In this document: positions 32,996 to 43,056 of the stretch, piece by piece | Layout: every line of letters begins with the position of its first letter | Numbering within the stretch: the first letter of the stretch is position 1 | Assembly (NCBI GenBank): GCA_038243605.1 | Contig: JBBSQX010000001.1 | Span: 186,001 to 250,000, forward strand | Direction: 5' to 3' | DNA from: Terrimesophilobacter sp038243605 | GTDB lineage: Bacteria; Actinomycetota; Actinomycetes; Actinomycetales; Microbacteriaceae | DNA: 64,000 bases | The notes under the pieces: model-generated | What the model was told of the DNA's origin: nothing | Database searches by the model: none | What the model saw: only the letters and a program-made list of their open reading frames with translations | Program-made: the position numbers and the translations under genes

Positions 32996-33951
32996 TGGCA
33001 GCACCAAAGAGAACCGGGCTCGGGCGTGGAATTGGCGCATTGATTCCCACTGACGACCTATCGTCCGATCGTCCAGTCGATGTCTTCTTCCCCACTGGCG
33101 GCGGCACTGGTCTTGTCGCCGTACCTGGCGCGCGACTGGTGAACCTCTCCCCCGATCAAATCGTTCCCAACTCAGTACAACCGCGCACCGAATTCTCCAA
33201 AGAAAAGCTCGATGAACTCGTGGCCTCCATTCGCGAGGTTGGTGTCCTTCAGCCCATCGTTGTGCGCCCGCTCGGGGGCGGGTCCGGCACTGGTGCCGGT
33301 GGCACAGAGAAGTTTGAACTCATCATGGGTGAGCGCAGGCTCCGTGCCACAAAGGAGCTTGGTCTTCCCACGATTCCCGCCGTCATTAAGAACACCGCGG
33401 ATGAAGACATGCTTCGCGATGCTCTTCTTGAGAACCTGCATCGGGCGGATCTCAATCCGCTGGAAGAGGCATCCGCATACCAGCAGCTCCTCGCCGACTT
33501 CGGCATCACCCAGGAGCAGCTTGCCACCCGTATTGGTCGATCGCGGCCTCAAATCACCAACACTATTCGCCTTTTGAAGCTCCCCGCTTCTGTTCAGCGA
33601 AGAGTGGCTTCTGGCGTATTGAGCGCTGGCCACGCTCGCGCGGTGCTTTCTGCCGGCGATGACGCAGCGATGGAAAAGCTTGCGGACAAGATTGTTAATG
33701 AAGACCTGACGGTGCGCGGTGCAGAAGCGGCCGCCGGAGTGGTGTCGACGAAGGCGCCTCGGTCGCCGAAGCCCACGCAGGGCAAGCGTCAGGCACAGCT
33801 CGGGGAGATCGCTGATCGCCTTGGTGACCGTCTTAACACTCGCGTCAAGATCTCCTTGGGCGCAAGCAAAGGAACCGTCACCATCGACTTCGCCAGCATT
33901 GCCGACCTCAACCGCATTTTGGGCGAAATTGGTGAAAACGGCTATTCCTGA
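32995..33951 (+). CDS. parB: Chromosome partitioning protein ParB/Spo0J
   Basis: A 318-residue CTP-dependent clamp that binds parS. It has a basic N-terminus (KRTGLGRGIGALIP), the ParB nuclease-like CTPase domain (about 50-150 with GERRLRATKELG and LLENLHRADLNPLEEA), a helix-turn-helix (about 155-200) and a C-terminal dimerisation domain. It overlaps parA by one base and its last 10 bp overlap the convergent aminotransferase gene. Confidence 0.95.
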   Translation: MAAPKRTGLGRGIGALIPTDDLSSDRPVDVFFPTGGGTGLVAVPGARLVNLSPDQIVPNSVQPRTEFSKEKLDELVASIREVGVLQPIVVRPLGGGSGTGAGGTEKFELIMGERRLRATKELGLPTIPAVIKNTADEDMLRDALLENLHRADLNPLEEASAYQQLLADFGITQEQLATRIGRSRPQITNTIRLLKLPASVQRRVASGVLSAGHARAVLSAGDDAAMEKLADKIVNEDLTVRGAEAAAGVVSTKAPRSPKPTQGKRQAQLGEIADRLGDRLNTRVKISLGASKGTVTIDFASIADLNRILGEIGENGYS

Positions 33952-35171
33952 GTGTGCTCTAGTTCTGCCTCGATCACGCCGGCCAGCCTGCGTATTCCCT
34001 CACGGATGAAGTCTGGCGAAGGGTAGGAGAAGGAGAGACGCATGTTGTTGCGTCCGTTGCCGTTAGCGTAGAAGGCGGTTCCTGGGGTGTAGGCGACGAG
34101 CTTGTCGACCGCTCGCGGCAGCATCTTCGTTGCATCGAGTTGGCTGGGGAGAGTAAGCCACACGTAGAATCCGCCATCGGGAACAGTCCAGGTCATGCCG
34201 GGCAGGTGCTCATCTAGCGCGCTAAGCAGGGCGTCTCGTCGTTCCCGGTAGACATGGCGAAAGGTGGAAATTTGGGCGCGCCAGTCCGCTGCCTGTAAGT
34301 ACTCAGAGATGACGATTTGGGTGAAGGAACTCGGGGAGAGAATCGCTGCCTCGTTCGCAAGAATGAGTTTATCTCGGATATCGGAGGGCGCAAGCACCCA
34401 TCCGACGCGCAATCCAGGTGCGAGCGTTTTGGAGAACGTACCCAAATACACAACACCGTCTCCATCAAGGGAACGAAGCGCATCCGGTGCTGGCGAACCG
34501 AAATAGAGCAAGCCGTAAGGGTTGTCCTCGATCACGAGGATGCCATGACGCTGTGCGATCTCGAGGATCTCGCTGCGCCGGGACAAAGCAAGTGTGACTC
34601 CAGCGGGGTTGTTGAAGGTTGGCACCGTGTAAAGAAACTTCGGTTTACGCCCTCTGGCGGCTAAAGCGTCAATGTGCTCACTGAGAGCACTCGGAATGAG
34701 CCCAAGGTCATCCATCGGAACATGGTCGATCTCAGCTTGGAACGAGCGAAACACCACAAGCGCCGTGACATAACTTGGCCCCTCAGCCAGAACGACGTCA
34801 CCTGGATCAAGAAACAGCTTTGCGAGAAGTTCGAGAGCGTGCTGCGATCCCGTGGTCACCACGACGTCATCAGCGTGTGCGCTGATACCTTCCAGCGCCA
34901 TCACGTCAAGAATTTGTTCCCGCAACAGAGGTACGCCTTGACCAGACCCGTACTGCAGGGCTGCCTCCCCACGGTCACGGAGTGTGCGCTGAACTGCCTC
35001 AGCGAGTAAATCGTGAGGCAGGGCAGCGACAAAAGGCATCCCGCCAGCAAGGGAGACAACTTCGGGACGCGAGGCCACGGCGAACAAGGCGCGCACTTCA
35101 GAGGCGCTCAGAGCCGCTGTGCGCGTTGCAAAATGTCGTTCCCGAGGGTTGGGATCGAAGCCGTCAGTCAT
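33942..35171 (-). CDS. PLP-dependent aminotransferase, class I/II (2-aminoadipate aminotransferase-like)
   Basis: A 409-residue fold-type I aminotransferase. The PLP lysine is in GTFSKTLAPGLRVGW and the Asp/Tyr PLP contacts in VIEDNPYGLLYF. The sequence resembles LysN-type and MocR-C-terminal aminotransferases but lacks a GntR domain. I start it at the ATG of 35169-35171, preceded by AGGGGA; the frame continues nine codons further without a ribosome site. Its substrate cannot be read from sequence. It is convergent with parB. Confidence 0.85.
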   Translation of the reverse strand: MTDGFDPNPRERHFATRTAALSASEVRALFAVASRPEVVSLAGGMPFVAALPHDLLAEAVQRTLRDRGEAALQYGSGQGVPLLREQILDVMALEGISAHADDVVVTTGSQHALELLAKLFLDPGDVVLAEGPSYVTALVVFRSFQAEIDHVPMDDLGLIPSALSEHIDALAARGRKPKFLYTVPTFNNPAGVTLALSRRSEILEIAQRHGILVIEDNPYGLLYFGSPAPDALRSLDGDGVVYLGTFSKTLAPGLRVGWVLAPSDIRDKLILANEAAILSPSSFTQIVISEYLQAADWRAQISTFRHVYRERRDALLSALDEHLPGMTWTVPDGGFYVWLTLPSQLDATKMLPRAVDKLVAYTPGTAFYANGNGRNNMRLSFSYPSPDFIREGIRRLAGVIEAELEHTQE

Positions 35172-35241
35172 GTCTTCCCCTAGTCGTCCTTCAACCATAG
35201 AGAGCAGAACTGCACGTACTGGGTCACACCGCGCCGAGAAC

Positions 35242-35568
35242 CTACTTCAAGAAGTCGGAAAGCTGTGCTTCCAGCGCTGGTTTTGGCATTGCGCCAATGA
35301 TGGACTTGACGACTTCGCCGCCTTTGAATACCTTCATGGCCGGAATCGAGGTGATCTGGTACTTCATAGCCACGCCTGGGTTGGCATCCACATCGATCTT
35401 CACGAGCCGGATCGTGTCGGGGTTCTCGGCGGCGATCTGGTCAAGGATGGGCGAAACAGCGCGACATGGGCCGCACCACTCTGCCCAGAAGTCGACCAAA
35501 ACAGGGATGGTCGAGTTGAGAACTTCATTTTCGAAGGTGTCGTCGGTGACATCGAGAACTGTTGACAT
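35242..35568 (-). CDS. trxA: Thioredoxin
   Basis: A 108-residue cytoplasmic thioredoxin with the redox centre WCGPC (C32, C35) and the cis-proline loop TSIPAMKVF. It reduces disulfides in target proteins and is recharged by TrxB, encoded just upstream (57-nt gap). Normal length and no signal peptide. Confidence 0.97.
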   Translation of the reverse strand: MSTVLDVTDDTFENEVLNSTIPVLVDFWAEWCGPCRAVSPILDQIAAENPDTIRLVKIDVDANPGVAMKYQITSIPAMKVFKGGEVVKSIIGAMPKPALEAQLSDFLK

Positions 35569-35624
35569 GATTATTTACTCTCCTTGCGATTACGAACTAC
35601 GGATTACGGGATAGAGATATCGGC

Positions 35625-36593
35625 TCATGCAGGAACTGTTGCGGGTTCATAGGCACTCGCCACGACGTCGCGGGGAAGCGAAGCGAGGTAGTGCTCTGCG
35701 TCAAGGGCCGCAACGGTTCCGGAGCCCGCCGCGGTCACGGCTTGGCGATAGGTCGGATCGAGCACGTCACCCGCGGCGAACACCCCCGCAATGTTGGTAC
35801 GTGATGAGCGGCCATCAACCTTGATCGTGCCCTCAGTGGTGAGGTCGATCTGCCCGTGAATCAAGTGAACACGAGGGTCGCTGCCCACGGCAATGAACAA
35901 ACCGTTGAGGTCGAGAGTGGATTCGCTGCCATCAACCGTGTCGCGCAGAACAACACTGGTAAGTAGCTCCTCGCCCTGCATCTTCTCAATCACCTTATTG
36001 GTGAGGAACTCGATCTTCGGGTTCGCCTTGGCGCGCTCCAGCATGATTTCTGATGCACGGAACTCTTCACGCCGGTGAATGACGTAGACCTTGGAGGCAA
36101 ATTTGGTGAGAAAGTTGGCCTCTTCCATGGCGGAGTCGCCACCACCGGCCACAGCGATTATCTTGTCGCGGAAGAAGAATCCGTCACAGGTTGCACACCA
36201 TGAGACGCCTCGACCACTCAGTCGGTCTTCACCATCGACACCGAGCTTGCGATAGGCGGAACCCGTGGCGTAGATCACGGTAAGGGCTTCTTCGACAACA
36301 CCGGAGCCAAGGGTGACCTTCTTGACGTCTCCCTCGAGCTCGAACTTGACGGCGTCATCCAACACCACCTCTGTGCCGAAGCGTTCTGCCTGCTCCTGGA
36401 AGAGAGCCATCAGCTGCGGTCCCTGCACACCCTCGGGAAATCCTGGGTAGTTCTCGACCTCCGTGGTGTTCATGAGTTCTCCACCGGCCTCAACGGAGCT
36501 TGCGATGAGCAAGGGTGAAAGATTCGCCCGCGCCGCGTAAATTGCGGCGGTGTAGCCTGCGGGTCCTGAACCGATGATGATGAGCTGACGCAC
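35625..36593 (-). CDS. trxB: Thioredoxin reductase
   Basis: A 322-residue FAD- and NADPH-dependent reductase. The FAD motif GSGPAGYTAAIYA starts at residue 8, the redox pair is CATC in SWCATCDGFFF, and the NADPH motif is GGGDSAMEEA. I chose the GTG at 36591-36593 because GGGGG lies seven bases upstream; the open frame goes 21 codons further with no signal. It sits between murJ and trxA. Mycobacteria carry sigM in the murJ-trxB gap; it is absent here. Confidence 0.95.
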   Translation of the reverse strand: MRQLIIIGSGPAGYTAAIYAARANLSPLLIASSVEAGGELMNTTEVENYPGFPEGVQGPQLMALFQEQAERFGTEVVLDDAVKFELEGDVKKVTLGSGVVEEALTVIYATGSAYRKLGVDGEDRLSGRGVSWCATCDGFFFRDKIIAVAGGGDSAMEEANFLTKFASKVYVIHRREEFRASEIMLERAKANPKIEFLTNKVIEKMQGEELLTSVVLRDTVDGSESTLDLNGLFIAVGSDPRVHLIHGQIDLTTEGTIKVDGRSSRTNIAGVFAAGDVLDPTYRQAVTAAGSGTVAALDAEHYLASLPRDVVASAYEPATVPA

Positions 36594-36645
36594 GTGGTGC
36601 CCCCTTTTTCTGTGTCCAGCGACTACAACACATACTATTCGGCGA

Positions 36646-38325
36646 CTATTCCGCACCCCGTCGACGAAGACGACGAAGCAGCGGATTGGTCAGGGTCGCG
36701 AACTCAGGATTTCTCGTGATGGCGAGCAAAATCGCGTAGATCACGGCCATAAGGGTACCAACGAGCGCCATCGAGAGAATCGCTTCGCCCCGACCGGCCT
36801 GGGCGAATCCGGATGCTGAGAACCCTCCGAGCAGAACGAGAAGCGCCACACCGGCCACACCTGAAATCACCGAGAGCACAAAGTAGTTCACGTACCGAAG
36901 TGTCAGAGTACGCCCGCCGACTCCGCCGAGGCGGGTTCGCAACAAAACAACACCCACCACCGCGTGGGCGATTCCGGCGATCGTGGTCGCCCCGGCGACG
37001 CCCACCGCGATCCACTCGCTTGGCAACATGACGCACATGAGCGCTATGCCAATAAAGATGACGGTTTGAAGGCACTGCAGGTAGAACGTTGTGCGGGTGA
37101 GCCCAAGCGCGTAAAACGTGCGCTGCACGATAAAGAAAGCCCCAAATGGTACGAGTCCACCGAGGAACGCCAGAATAACGTTCCCCATGGCCAACACTTT
37201 AGGAAAGTCGGTCTCAAAGACACGGGCGAACGGATACACGACGACGGCAAGGGCAACAGCCGAAAAGACGAGCATGAGCCCGATCACGCGCAGGGATTGT
37301 GAAACGTCACTGCGCACCGCGATGAGATCGCCTTCCGCTGCATGTGAACTGATCCTGGTGAAGTAGACGGTGGCGATCGAGATCACGATGATCGAGTGCG
37401 GGAGCATAAAAATCAGCCAGGAGTTGCCGAAGGTAGAAATTGATGCCGCGTCACCGGAGGCCATCGACACCACCCTGGTCTGTATGACACCGGCGATCTG
37501 GGTGACCAAAACCATGCCGAAGAGCCAGCCAGCGGCCTTTCCGGTGGCGGCGAGGCCAACACCCTTCCAGTGAAAGTCGGGGCGAAAACGCAACCCGGCG
37601 CGCTTCCAGAACAGTGCCAAAACAAGTGCCTGACCAGCAATTCCGATAGTTGCAGTTCCCGCAAGTAGCCAGATCTTCTCCGTCGTCCAGCCCTCCACCG
37701 CCGAGTTTTGCTGCGCCTGGCCGAACAGCGACATGAAGAGGATGAATCCGGCGATGGCGACAACATTGTTGACGATGGGGGCCCACGTGAACGGGCCAAA
37801 CACGTTGCGAGCATTCAACACTTCACTGAGCAGCGAGTACAGCGCGTAAAAGAAGATCTGAGGCAAACACAGGTAGGCAAACGAGGTCGCTAGGGCGAAT
37901 GCTTGCGGTGTGAAACCTGGCCCCCCATCCGACGACTGTGAATAGAGGTTCACGAGAGCAGGAGCCAGAAGCACGGCGATCACGGTGACAACAGCAAAAA
38001 TGGCGATACCGAGCGTCACGATCTTGTTGACGTATGCGGCGCCCCCATCTTTGCCGCGGCTGGCTTTGACAATTTGAGGAACGAGCACCGCACTCAACAC
38101 TCCCCCAGCAATGAGGGCATAGATGTTGTTGGGCAATTGCGTTGCGATGGCGAACGCATCGGCGCTGGCACTCCCCGTTTGGCCGATTGCGGCAGCGAGG
38201 ATGGCAACCTTAAGAAACCCGAGGATTCTCGAAACGATCGTTCCCGATGCCAGCATGATGCTCGCACCACCAAGTCGAACCTTGCGGACACTGTCGGTAC
38301 CCGGTTTGGCGTCGGGTTCGCTCAC
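36646..38325 (-). CDS. murJ: Lipid II flippase MurJ
   Basis: A 559-residue membrane protein of the MOP superfamily with about 14 helices; it moves lipid II to the outer face of the membrane. The N-terminus (ASGTIVSRILGFLKVAILA) is the MviN signature. It lacks the long cytoplasmic pseudokinase tail of mycobacterial MurJ (MviN), ending soon after the last helix in a basic stretch (LRRLRRRGAE). Start overlaps the DUF6049 stop by 4 nt. Confidence 0.94.
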   Translation of the reverse strand: MSEPDAKPGTDSVRKVRLGGASIMLASGTIVSRILGFLKVAILAAAIGQTGSASADAFAIATQLPNNIYALIAGGVLSAVLVPQIVKASRGKDGGAAYVNKIVTLGIAIFAVVTVIAVLLAPALVNLYSQSSDGGPGFTPQAFALATSFAYLCLPQIFFYALYSLLSEVLNARNVFGPFTWAPIVNNVVAIAGFILFMSLFGQAQQNSAVEGWTTEKIWLLAGTATIGIAGQALVLALFWKRAGLRFRPDFHWKGVGLAATGKAAGWLFGMVLVTQIAGVIQTRVVSMASGDAASISTFGNSWLIFMLPHSIIVISIATVYFTRISSHAAEGDLIAVRSDVSQSLRVIGLMLVFSAVALAVVVYPFARVFETDFPKVLAMGNVILAFLGGLVPFGAFFIVQRTFYALGLTRTTFYLQCLQTVIFIGIALMCVMLPSEWIAVGVAGATTIAGIAHAVVGVVLLRTRLGGVGGRTLTLRYVNYFVLSVISGVAGVALLVLLGGFSASGFAQAGRGEAILSMALVGTLMAVIYAILLAITRNPEFATLTNPLLRRLRRRGAE

Positions 38326-40373
38326 GATAGTTCTTTCTGCTTGCTTTCAGTGGCCGCCGTGCGCAAGGAGCGGCGCCTCAGAACGGTGCGCCAGACGCCC
38401 GCTCCGAACAGCACGAACACGATGATCGCGAGCACGACGGTCGCGGTGGTCTCCCACCCGGCCTGAACGTTCAAAATGATCGCCCCCGGTTGCGAGATCG
38501 CGACACCGGTGGCACTGCTCAACGTCACGGTGGTTCGTACTTCGCCATTGGCAATGGACTCCACCGGAACGGATGCTTTCGCCTGAGAGTTAGGCTCAAT
38601 ACTGAGCTTTACCCAGTTGTCTGACACCGTGAGGATCGCGCGCTCAGGACGCACAGTGACGTACACGGTGACGGGAAAACTGAGCTCGTTCCTCACCGCG
38701 ATAGGAAGGTTTCCCTTTTCCTGCAGAAACGTGATCGAACTGCTTTCCGGAAGATGAACAGACGACAGCATTTCGTCGTTGAGAGCGAGCTGCTCCCGCA
38801 CCGCCTCCGCCCAGGCTGGAAAATCACTTGCCCAGGTCGCAGAAGCCAACGCGAGAAGATCAAGGCGCTGCGGCCCCGTCACGAGAGTCGGATCGTCGAC
38901 CACGGAAGAAAAGCGTGCCAATGAAACCTCTGAAGCGAGAAGATCTGTGGTCAACGGAACGCGTTCGAGCGCACCATCATCGATCGTGGAATCAGGAATC
39001 GCGCCGGTGACGGGAGCGATCTCGAAAGCATTCCTGAGGGTAATCGGCCTCGCCAACCCCAGCGATTGGATTGCCGTCAGCGTGCTATCCACCATGCGGG
39101 AGTTTGACGCTGACGCACGACTCACTGTTGCCACCAAGGTGGCCCCAGGGCTTTGGGCGGCGGTGGCGGTGAGTTCCGCCGTCAGGTTTGCCGCAGCGCT
39201 GGCCCACTCGCTCTCAGTGCTGGCGCTGGTTGCCACGCTCAGCGCCGCTGACACTCTCGCATCAGAGACCGTCGTCTTGTGCTCACCCACCATGACATTT
39301 GGCGTGCTAAGCGCACTCCCGGTCACGTCGGTCGAGGACAGAAGGGTTCGCGACGATCCGCCGGTGGAGAGGAACTCTAAGTCATCTTCTGACGTGAGCG
39401 CCCTGCCGGGCCACGAAAGCCCATCAATGGTGGTGCGCATCGAGAGAGGACTTCCGGGGATTGGATCTGCATCAATCGCGGCAAGATCGGTTGAATCCCC
39501 AGGTGAAGCAGACTCCGTTGGGCTGGGTGTCACAGTGTCTTGGTGTGGGAACGAGGTCGGTTCAACCGGGGCGGTCGCACCAGCCTGACGCAACAAAAGT
39601 TGATCCGAATCCGCGTACGTGAGCGCAAAAACGTCATTCTGAAGGCGATCAAGTCGCTGGAGCCAATCGAGAGCTGGTTGTGGCGCGCTATCACCAAGCA
39701 CTCTGATGGAAGCAACAATCATGGGGTCAACCCCGATTGCTACCGGGTGGCTCATTGCGGTGGTCAATTGGTCGTCAAGCGATCCGCCCGGAGACGTGAG
39801 CGCCGTGAGGGCTTCGGCATCCAGAAGACCATTCATGGAGCCACGCGTGCTGAGAGGGGTGACGATGGCGAGGCTCATCTGCGGACCCTCTGGTAACCAC
39901 GAGATAGCACTGCGCCGAGTAGCAAGACTCAGCTGATCAGCTGTGAGGCGAATCTCGAGCGGGTAAACGCCCGTTGCTCCGTTGATGAAAGCTAACGAGG
40001 CCGCGGGTACCGTGATCGAAAATGATCTCGATTGACCCACCGCGAGTTCGCCAATTCTCACTTCACCCAACGGATCGCCTGTGGGTGATTCCGCCACCGT
40101 AGTGTCCTCTGACAACCAGCGCGCGAGTGCGGTTCTTGTCACCATCTTGGAGGAAGAAACATGAACAGTCGCGGTTCCAGCATCTAATGTACGGCCGGTG
40201 TCGTTACTGATCGTGCCCGTCACCAACAGGGGTAGGCCGGGGCGCAACACGCCAGCAGAGGCTGGGGCCGCCACAATTCTGACATCGCCTTCTTGGGGCG
40301 CCGCGGGCACAGAAGGCACGACAAAGCCCCCGACACCAAGGCCGAGTGCGAGCAGGAGTGGAATGATCTTCAT
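38322..40373 (-). CDS. DUF6049 family secreted, membrane-anchored protein
   Basis: A 683-residue protein matching the position and layout of mycobacterial Rv3909. A signal peptide (about 1-25, ending VPSVPAA) is followed by a large beta-rich extracellular region with DUF-type immunoglobulin-like ends (about 520-620) and one membrane helix near the C-terminus (about 640-660) with a basic cytoplasmic tail. The function is unknown; the fixed link to murJ suggests a cell-wall role. A minus-strand TAGAAT -10 box lies 12 nt upstream of the ATG. Confidence 0.85.
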   Translation of the reverse strand: MKIIPLLLALGLGVGGFVVPSVPAAPQEGDVRIVAAPASAGVLRPGLPLLVTGTISNDTGRTLDAGTATVHVSSSKMVTRTALARWLSEDTTVAESPTGDPLGEVRIGELAVGQSRSFSITVPAASLAFINGATGVYPLEIRLTADQLSLATRRSAISWLPEGPQMSLAIVTPLSTRGSMNGLLDAEALTALTSPGGSLDDQLTTAMSHPVAIGVDPMIVASIRVLGDSAPQPALDWLQRLDRLQNDVFALTYADSDQLLLRQAGATAPVEPTSFPHQDTVTPSPTESASPGDSTDLAAIDADPIPGSPLSMRTTIDGLSWPGRALTSEDDLEFLSTGGSSRTLLSSTDVTGSALSTPNVMVGEHKTTVSDARVSAALSVATSASTESEWASAAANLTAELTATAAQSPGATLVATVSRASASNSRMVDSTLTAIQSLGLARPITLRNAFEIAPVTGAIPDSTIDDGALERVPLTTDLLASEVSLARFSSVVDDPTLVTGPQRLDLLALASATWASDFPAWAEAVREQLALNDEMLSSVHLPESSSITFLQEKGNLPIAVRNELSFPVTVYVTVRPERAILTVSDNWVKLSIEPNSQAKASVPVESIANGEVRTTVTLSSATGVAISQPGAIILNVQAGWETTATVVLAIIVFVLFGAGVWRTVLRRRSLRTAATESKQKELS

Positions 40374-40420
40374 AGGTGTGAGGCGATTCTATTGGCCGCA
40401 GCCTGAGTAGTCTTGAGGCC

Positions 40421-41845
40421 ATGGAAAGCGCCGCGGCAGCTCTTGCACAACTTGGCTCGCTCGCAGCATCCTCTCACGTGAGCCTGTTGGCAACGGCGTT
40501 TGCTGCGGCGGGTGAAGAACTGTCTCTTGTGGGTGGCTCGGTGAGGGATGCGTTTGTCGGCGTTCCGTTTCACGACCTAGATTTTGCGACGAGCGCACAC
40601 CCGGACAAAATTCTTGAGATTGTCACACCCATCTCGGAAACCCACTGGGATATTGGGCGTGCATTTGGCACCATCGGCGCGGTAGTAAAAGGTCACACGG
40701 TAGAGATCACCACCTACCGTGCGGACGCGTATGACGGCGAGACGCGAAAGCCTGTCGTCGAGTTCGGTGACACTCTCGAGGCCGACTTGCGACGGCGAGA
40801 CTTCACCGTGAACGCGATGGCGTTGCGACTACCAGCCTTGGTCTTGGTTGACCCCTCAGGCGGAATTGAAGACATTCTTGCCGGCAGGCTGACCACGCCC
40901 GGCGCTCCAGAAGTGTCCTTTGGCGACGACCCCTTGCGCATGATGCGCGCCGCCAGGCTCACCTCGCAACTCGGATTCACTGTCACAGAACCCGTGATGC
41001 AGGCAATGCGCGATCTCGCCGATCATCTCTCCATCGTGTCGGCGGAGCGGGTTCGGGATGAGCTCTCCCGTTTGCTGTGCACTGCGGCTCCGCGAGCGGG
41101 CCTTGAGCTCATGGTCGAAACGGGAATTGCGGCGCTCGTACTTCCCGAGTTGCCTGCCTTACAACTTCAAGTAGATGAACACCACCACCACAAGGATGTG
41201 TACGAGCACAGCCTCACCGTGCTCGACCAGGCGATTGCCCTTGAACAAGCGCGGAACCCGGGTGAGGCACCAGATTTGACGCTTCGCCTCGCCGCACTCC
41301 TTCACGACATCGGAAAACCTGCCACGAAGCGGATCGAGGCGGGAGGGGTCGTGACGTTTCACCACCACGACGTCGTTGGCGCGAAGCTCGCCGCAAAACG
41401 GATGCGTGAACTGCGCTTCGACAAAGAACGCATCGGTAATGTGGCGCGTCTCATCGAACTCCACCTCAGATTTTTCGGGTACACGGAAGGGGCGTGGACC
41501 GATTCAGCCGTGCGCCGCTACGTGCGAGACGCCGGCCCGCTTCGTGAGCGCCTTCACATCCTCACGCGGGCAGATGTCACCACGCGCAATCGACGAAAAG
41601 CTGATCGGCTTTCGTTCGCGTATGACGACCTTGAAGACCGCATTTTGACACTCGGCGAAGAAGAAGAGCTCGCCGCCATCCGTCCAGACCTTGATGGAGA
41701 ACAGATCATGGAGATCTTGAATCTGACACCGGGCCGAGGGGTAGGCGATGCGTACCGATTCCTGCTGGAGTTGCGGCTCGCTGAGGGCCAACTAGGTGAA
41801 GCCGAAGCCACCCAACGGCTGCGTGACTGGTGGGCTAGCCGCTAA
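40421..41845 (+). CDS. pcnA: CCA-adding tRNA nucleotidyltransferase
   Basis: A 474-residue enzyme that adds or repairs the 3' CCA of tRNAs, needed because the three tRNA genes here do not encode CCA. The class II nucleotidyltransferase head has GGSVRDAFVG and DLDFATSA; a central RNA-binding part follows, and an HD domain (about 245-370, with HHHKDVYEHS and LLHDIGKPATK) may act as a phosphohydrolase. ATG start 7 nt after a TAGTCT -10 box (40408-40413), so leaderless expression is likely. Divergent from DUF6049. Confidence 0.93.
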   Translation: MESAAAALAQLGSLAASSHVSLLATAFAAAGEELSLVGGSVRDAFVGVPFHDLDFATSAHPDKILEIVTPISETHWDIGRAFGTIGAVVKGHTVEITTYRADAYDGETRKPVVEFGDTLEADLRRRDFTVNAMALRLPALVLVDPSGGIEDILAGRLTTPGAPEVSFGDDPLRMMRAARLTSQLGFTVTEPVMQAMRDLADHLSIVSAERVRDELSRLLCTAAPRAGLELMVETGIAALVLPELPALQLQVDEHHHHKDVYEHSLTVLDQAIALEQARNPGEAPDLTLRLAALLHDIGKPATKRIEAGGVVTFHHHDVVGAKLAAKRMRELRFDKERIGNVARLIELHLRFFGYTEGAWTDSAVRRYVRDAGPLRERLHILTRADVTTRNRRKADRLSFAYDDLEDRILTLGEEEELAAIRPDLDGEQIMEILNLTPGRGVGDAYRFLLELRLAEGQLGEAEATQRLRDWWASR

Positions 41846-41895
41846 ACCGCACCGCTAGTCTTCACCGCTGGCGTTCACCGTCTCATGCGCTCCAG

Positions 41896-42966
41896 TCAGG
41901 AATTTTCACTGATGAACTCTTCGAGAAGCCTTCGTGCTTCCTCATCCGGATGCTGCACCGGCGGTGACTTCATCAAGTACGCGGATGCTCCCACGAGTGG
42001 GCCGCCGATTCCGGCGTCTAGGGCAAGCTTCGCTATGCGGATCGCGTCAATCACAACACCCGCCGAGTTGGGCGAATCCCACACTTCAAGCTTGTACTCG
42101 AGACTCGTCGGGGCGTTACCAAACCCGTGGCCCTCAAGGCGAACGTAGGCGAACTTGCGATCAGTGAGCCACGGAACATGGTCACTCGGGCCAACGTGCA
42201 CGTTCTCTGGATCCAACTGGGCACTGATATTGCTGGTCACTGCGCGCGTCTTGGAGAGCTTCTTCGATTCGAGGCGTGAACGCTCGAGCATGTTCTTGAA
42301 GTCCATGTTTCCACCGACATTGAGCTGGTAGGTGCGATCCAGCACGAGGCCTCGCTGTTCAAACAGGCGGGCAAGCACTCGATGGGTAATCGTGGCACCA
42401 AGCTGACTCTTGATGTCGTCACCGATGATGGGAACTCCTGCGTCGGTGAACTTTGCGGCCCACTCAGGGTCACTGGCCACAAACACGGGGAGAGCGTTGA
42501 CGAGCGCGACGCCCGCATCTATCGCCGCCTGCGCGTAGGACTTAACCGCGGCATCCGACCCCACCGGCAGATAGCAGACGAGAACATCCACCTTCGCCTC
42601 ACGAAGCGCCTGCGCTACATCGACGACGGGGGCTAAGGATTCTTCAATCGCGTCTCGGTAGTACTCACCGAGGCCATCTAAGGTTGGGCCCCTCTGTACG
42701 AGCACACCGGTGGTCTTCACGTCAGCAAAGCGCAGAGTGTCGTTGCGGCTTGCCCACATGGCCTCCGCTACATCAACGCCGACCTTGAGTGCGTCGACAT
42801 CAAACGCCAACACAATTTCGAGGTCTTTGACCGCGAAACCACCGAGCCGGTTGTGCATGAGCCCCGGGATCAGTTCTCCTTCCGCTGCGTCCTGATAGAA
42901 GGTGATTCCTTGAATGAGCGCATTCGCGCAGTTTCCGACTCCAGCAATGGCGACCCGAATGGCCAT
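41896..42966 (-). CDS. ino1: Inositol-3-phosphate synthase
   Basis: A 356-residue NAD-dependent enzyme converting glucose 6-phosphate to 1L-myo-inositol 3-phosphate, the first step towards phosphatidylinositol and mycothiol in actinobacteria. The N-terminal IRVAIAGVGNCANALIQG is the NAD-binding motif; NVGGNMDFKNML and KTRAVTSNI are family signatures. ATG at 42966 behind AAGGAG. Divergent from the rpsF operon. Confidence 0.94.
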   Translation of the reverse strand: MAIRVAIAGVGNCANALIQGITFYQDAAEGELIPGLMHNRLGGFAVKDLEIVLAFDVDALKVGVDVAEAMWASRNDTLRFADVKTTGVLVQRGPTLDGLGEYYRDAIEESLAPVVDVAQALREAKVDVLVCYLPVGSDAAVKSYAQAAIDAGVALVNALPVFVASDPEWAAKFTDAGVPIIGDDIKSQLGATITHRVLARLFEQRGLVLDRTYQLNVGGNMDFKNMLERSRLESKKLSKTRAVTSNISAQLDPENVHVGPSDHVPWLTDRKFAYVRLEGHGFGNAPTSLEYKLEVWDSPNSAGVVIDAIRIAKLALDAGIGGPLVGASAYLMKSPPVQHPDEEARRLLEEFISENS

Positions 42967-42980
42967 ATGTATCCAGCTCC

Positions 42981-43010
42981 TTGTAAGTGTTAACAGACAA
43001 TGACTACACT
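42981..43010 (+). promoter_or_regulatory. Promoter of the rpsF operon
   Basis: TTGTAA (42981-42986) and TACACT (43005-43010) with an 18-nt spacer. The predicted start near 43017 gives a leader of about 94 nt that holds the S6:S18-type structure. Confidence 0.65.
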
Positions 43011-43056
43011 AGGCAGGTTGCCCTCGGTTTGCTGACCGAAGGCACGATGCCACAAC

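Noticed and set aside
36594..36645. sigM between murJ and trxB as in mycobacteria
   Set aside because: The gap is only 52 nt and non-coding; sigM is not here.
41860..41890. Third copy of the palindromic element (GGCGTTCACCG near 41870)
   Set aside because: Only a short segment matches; the ATTTCT loop and opposite arm are missing.
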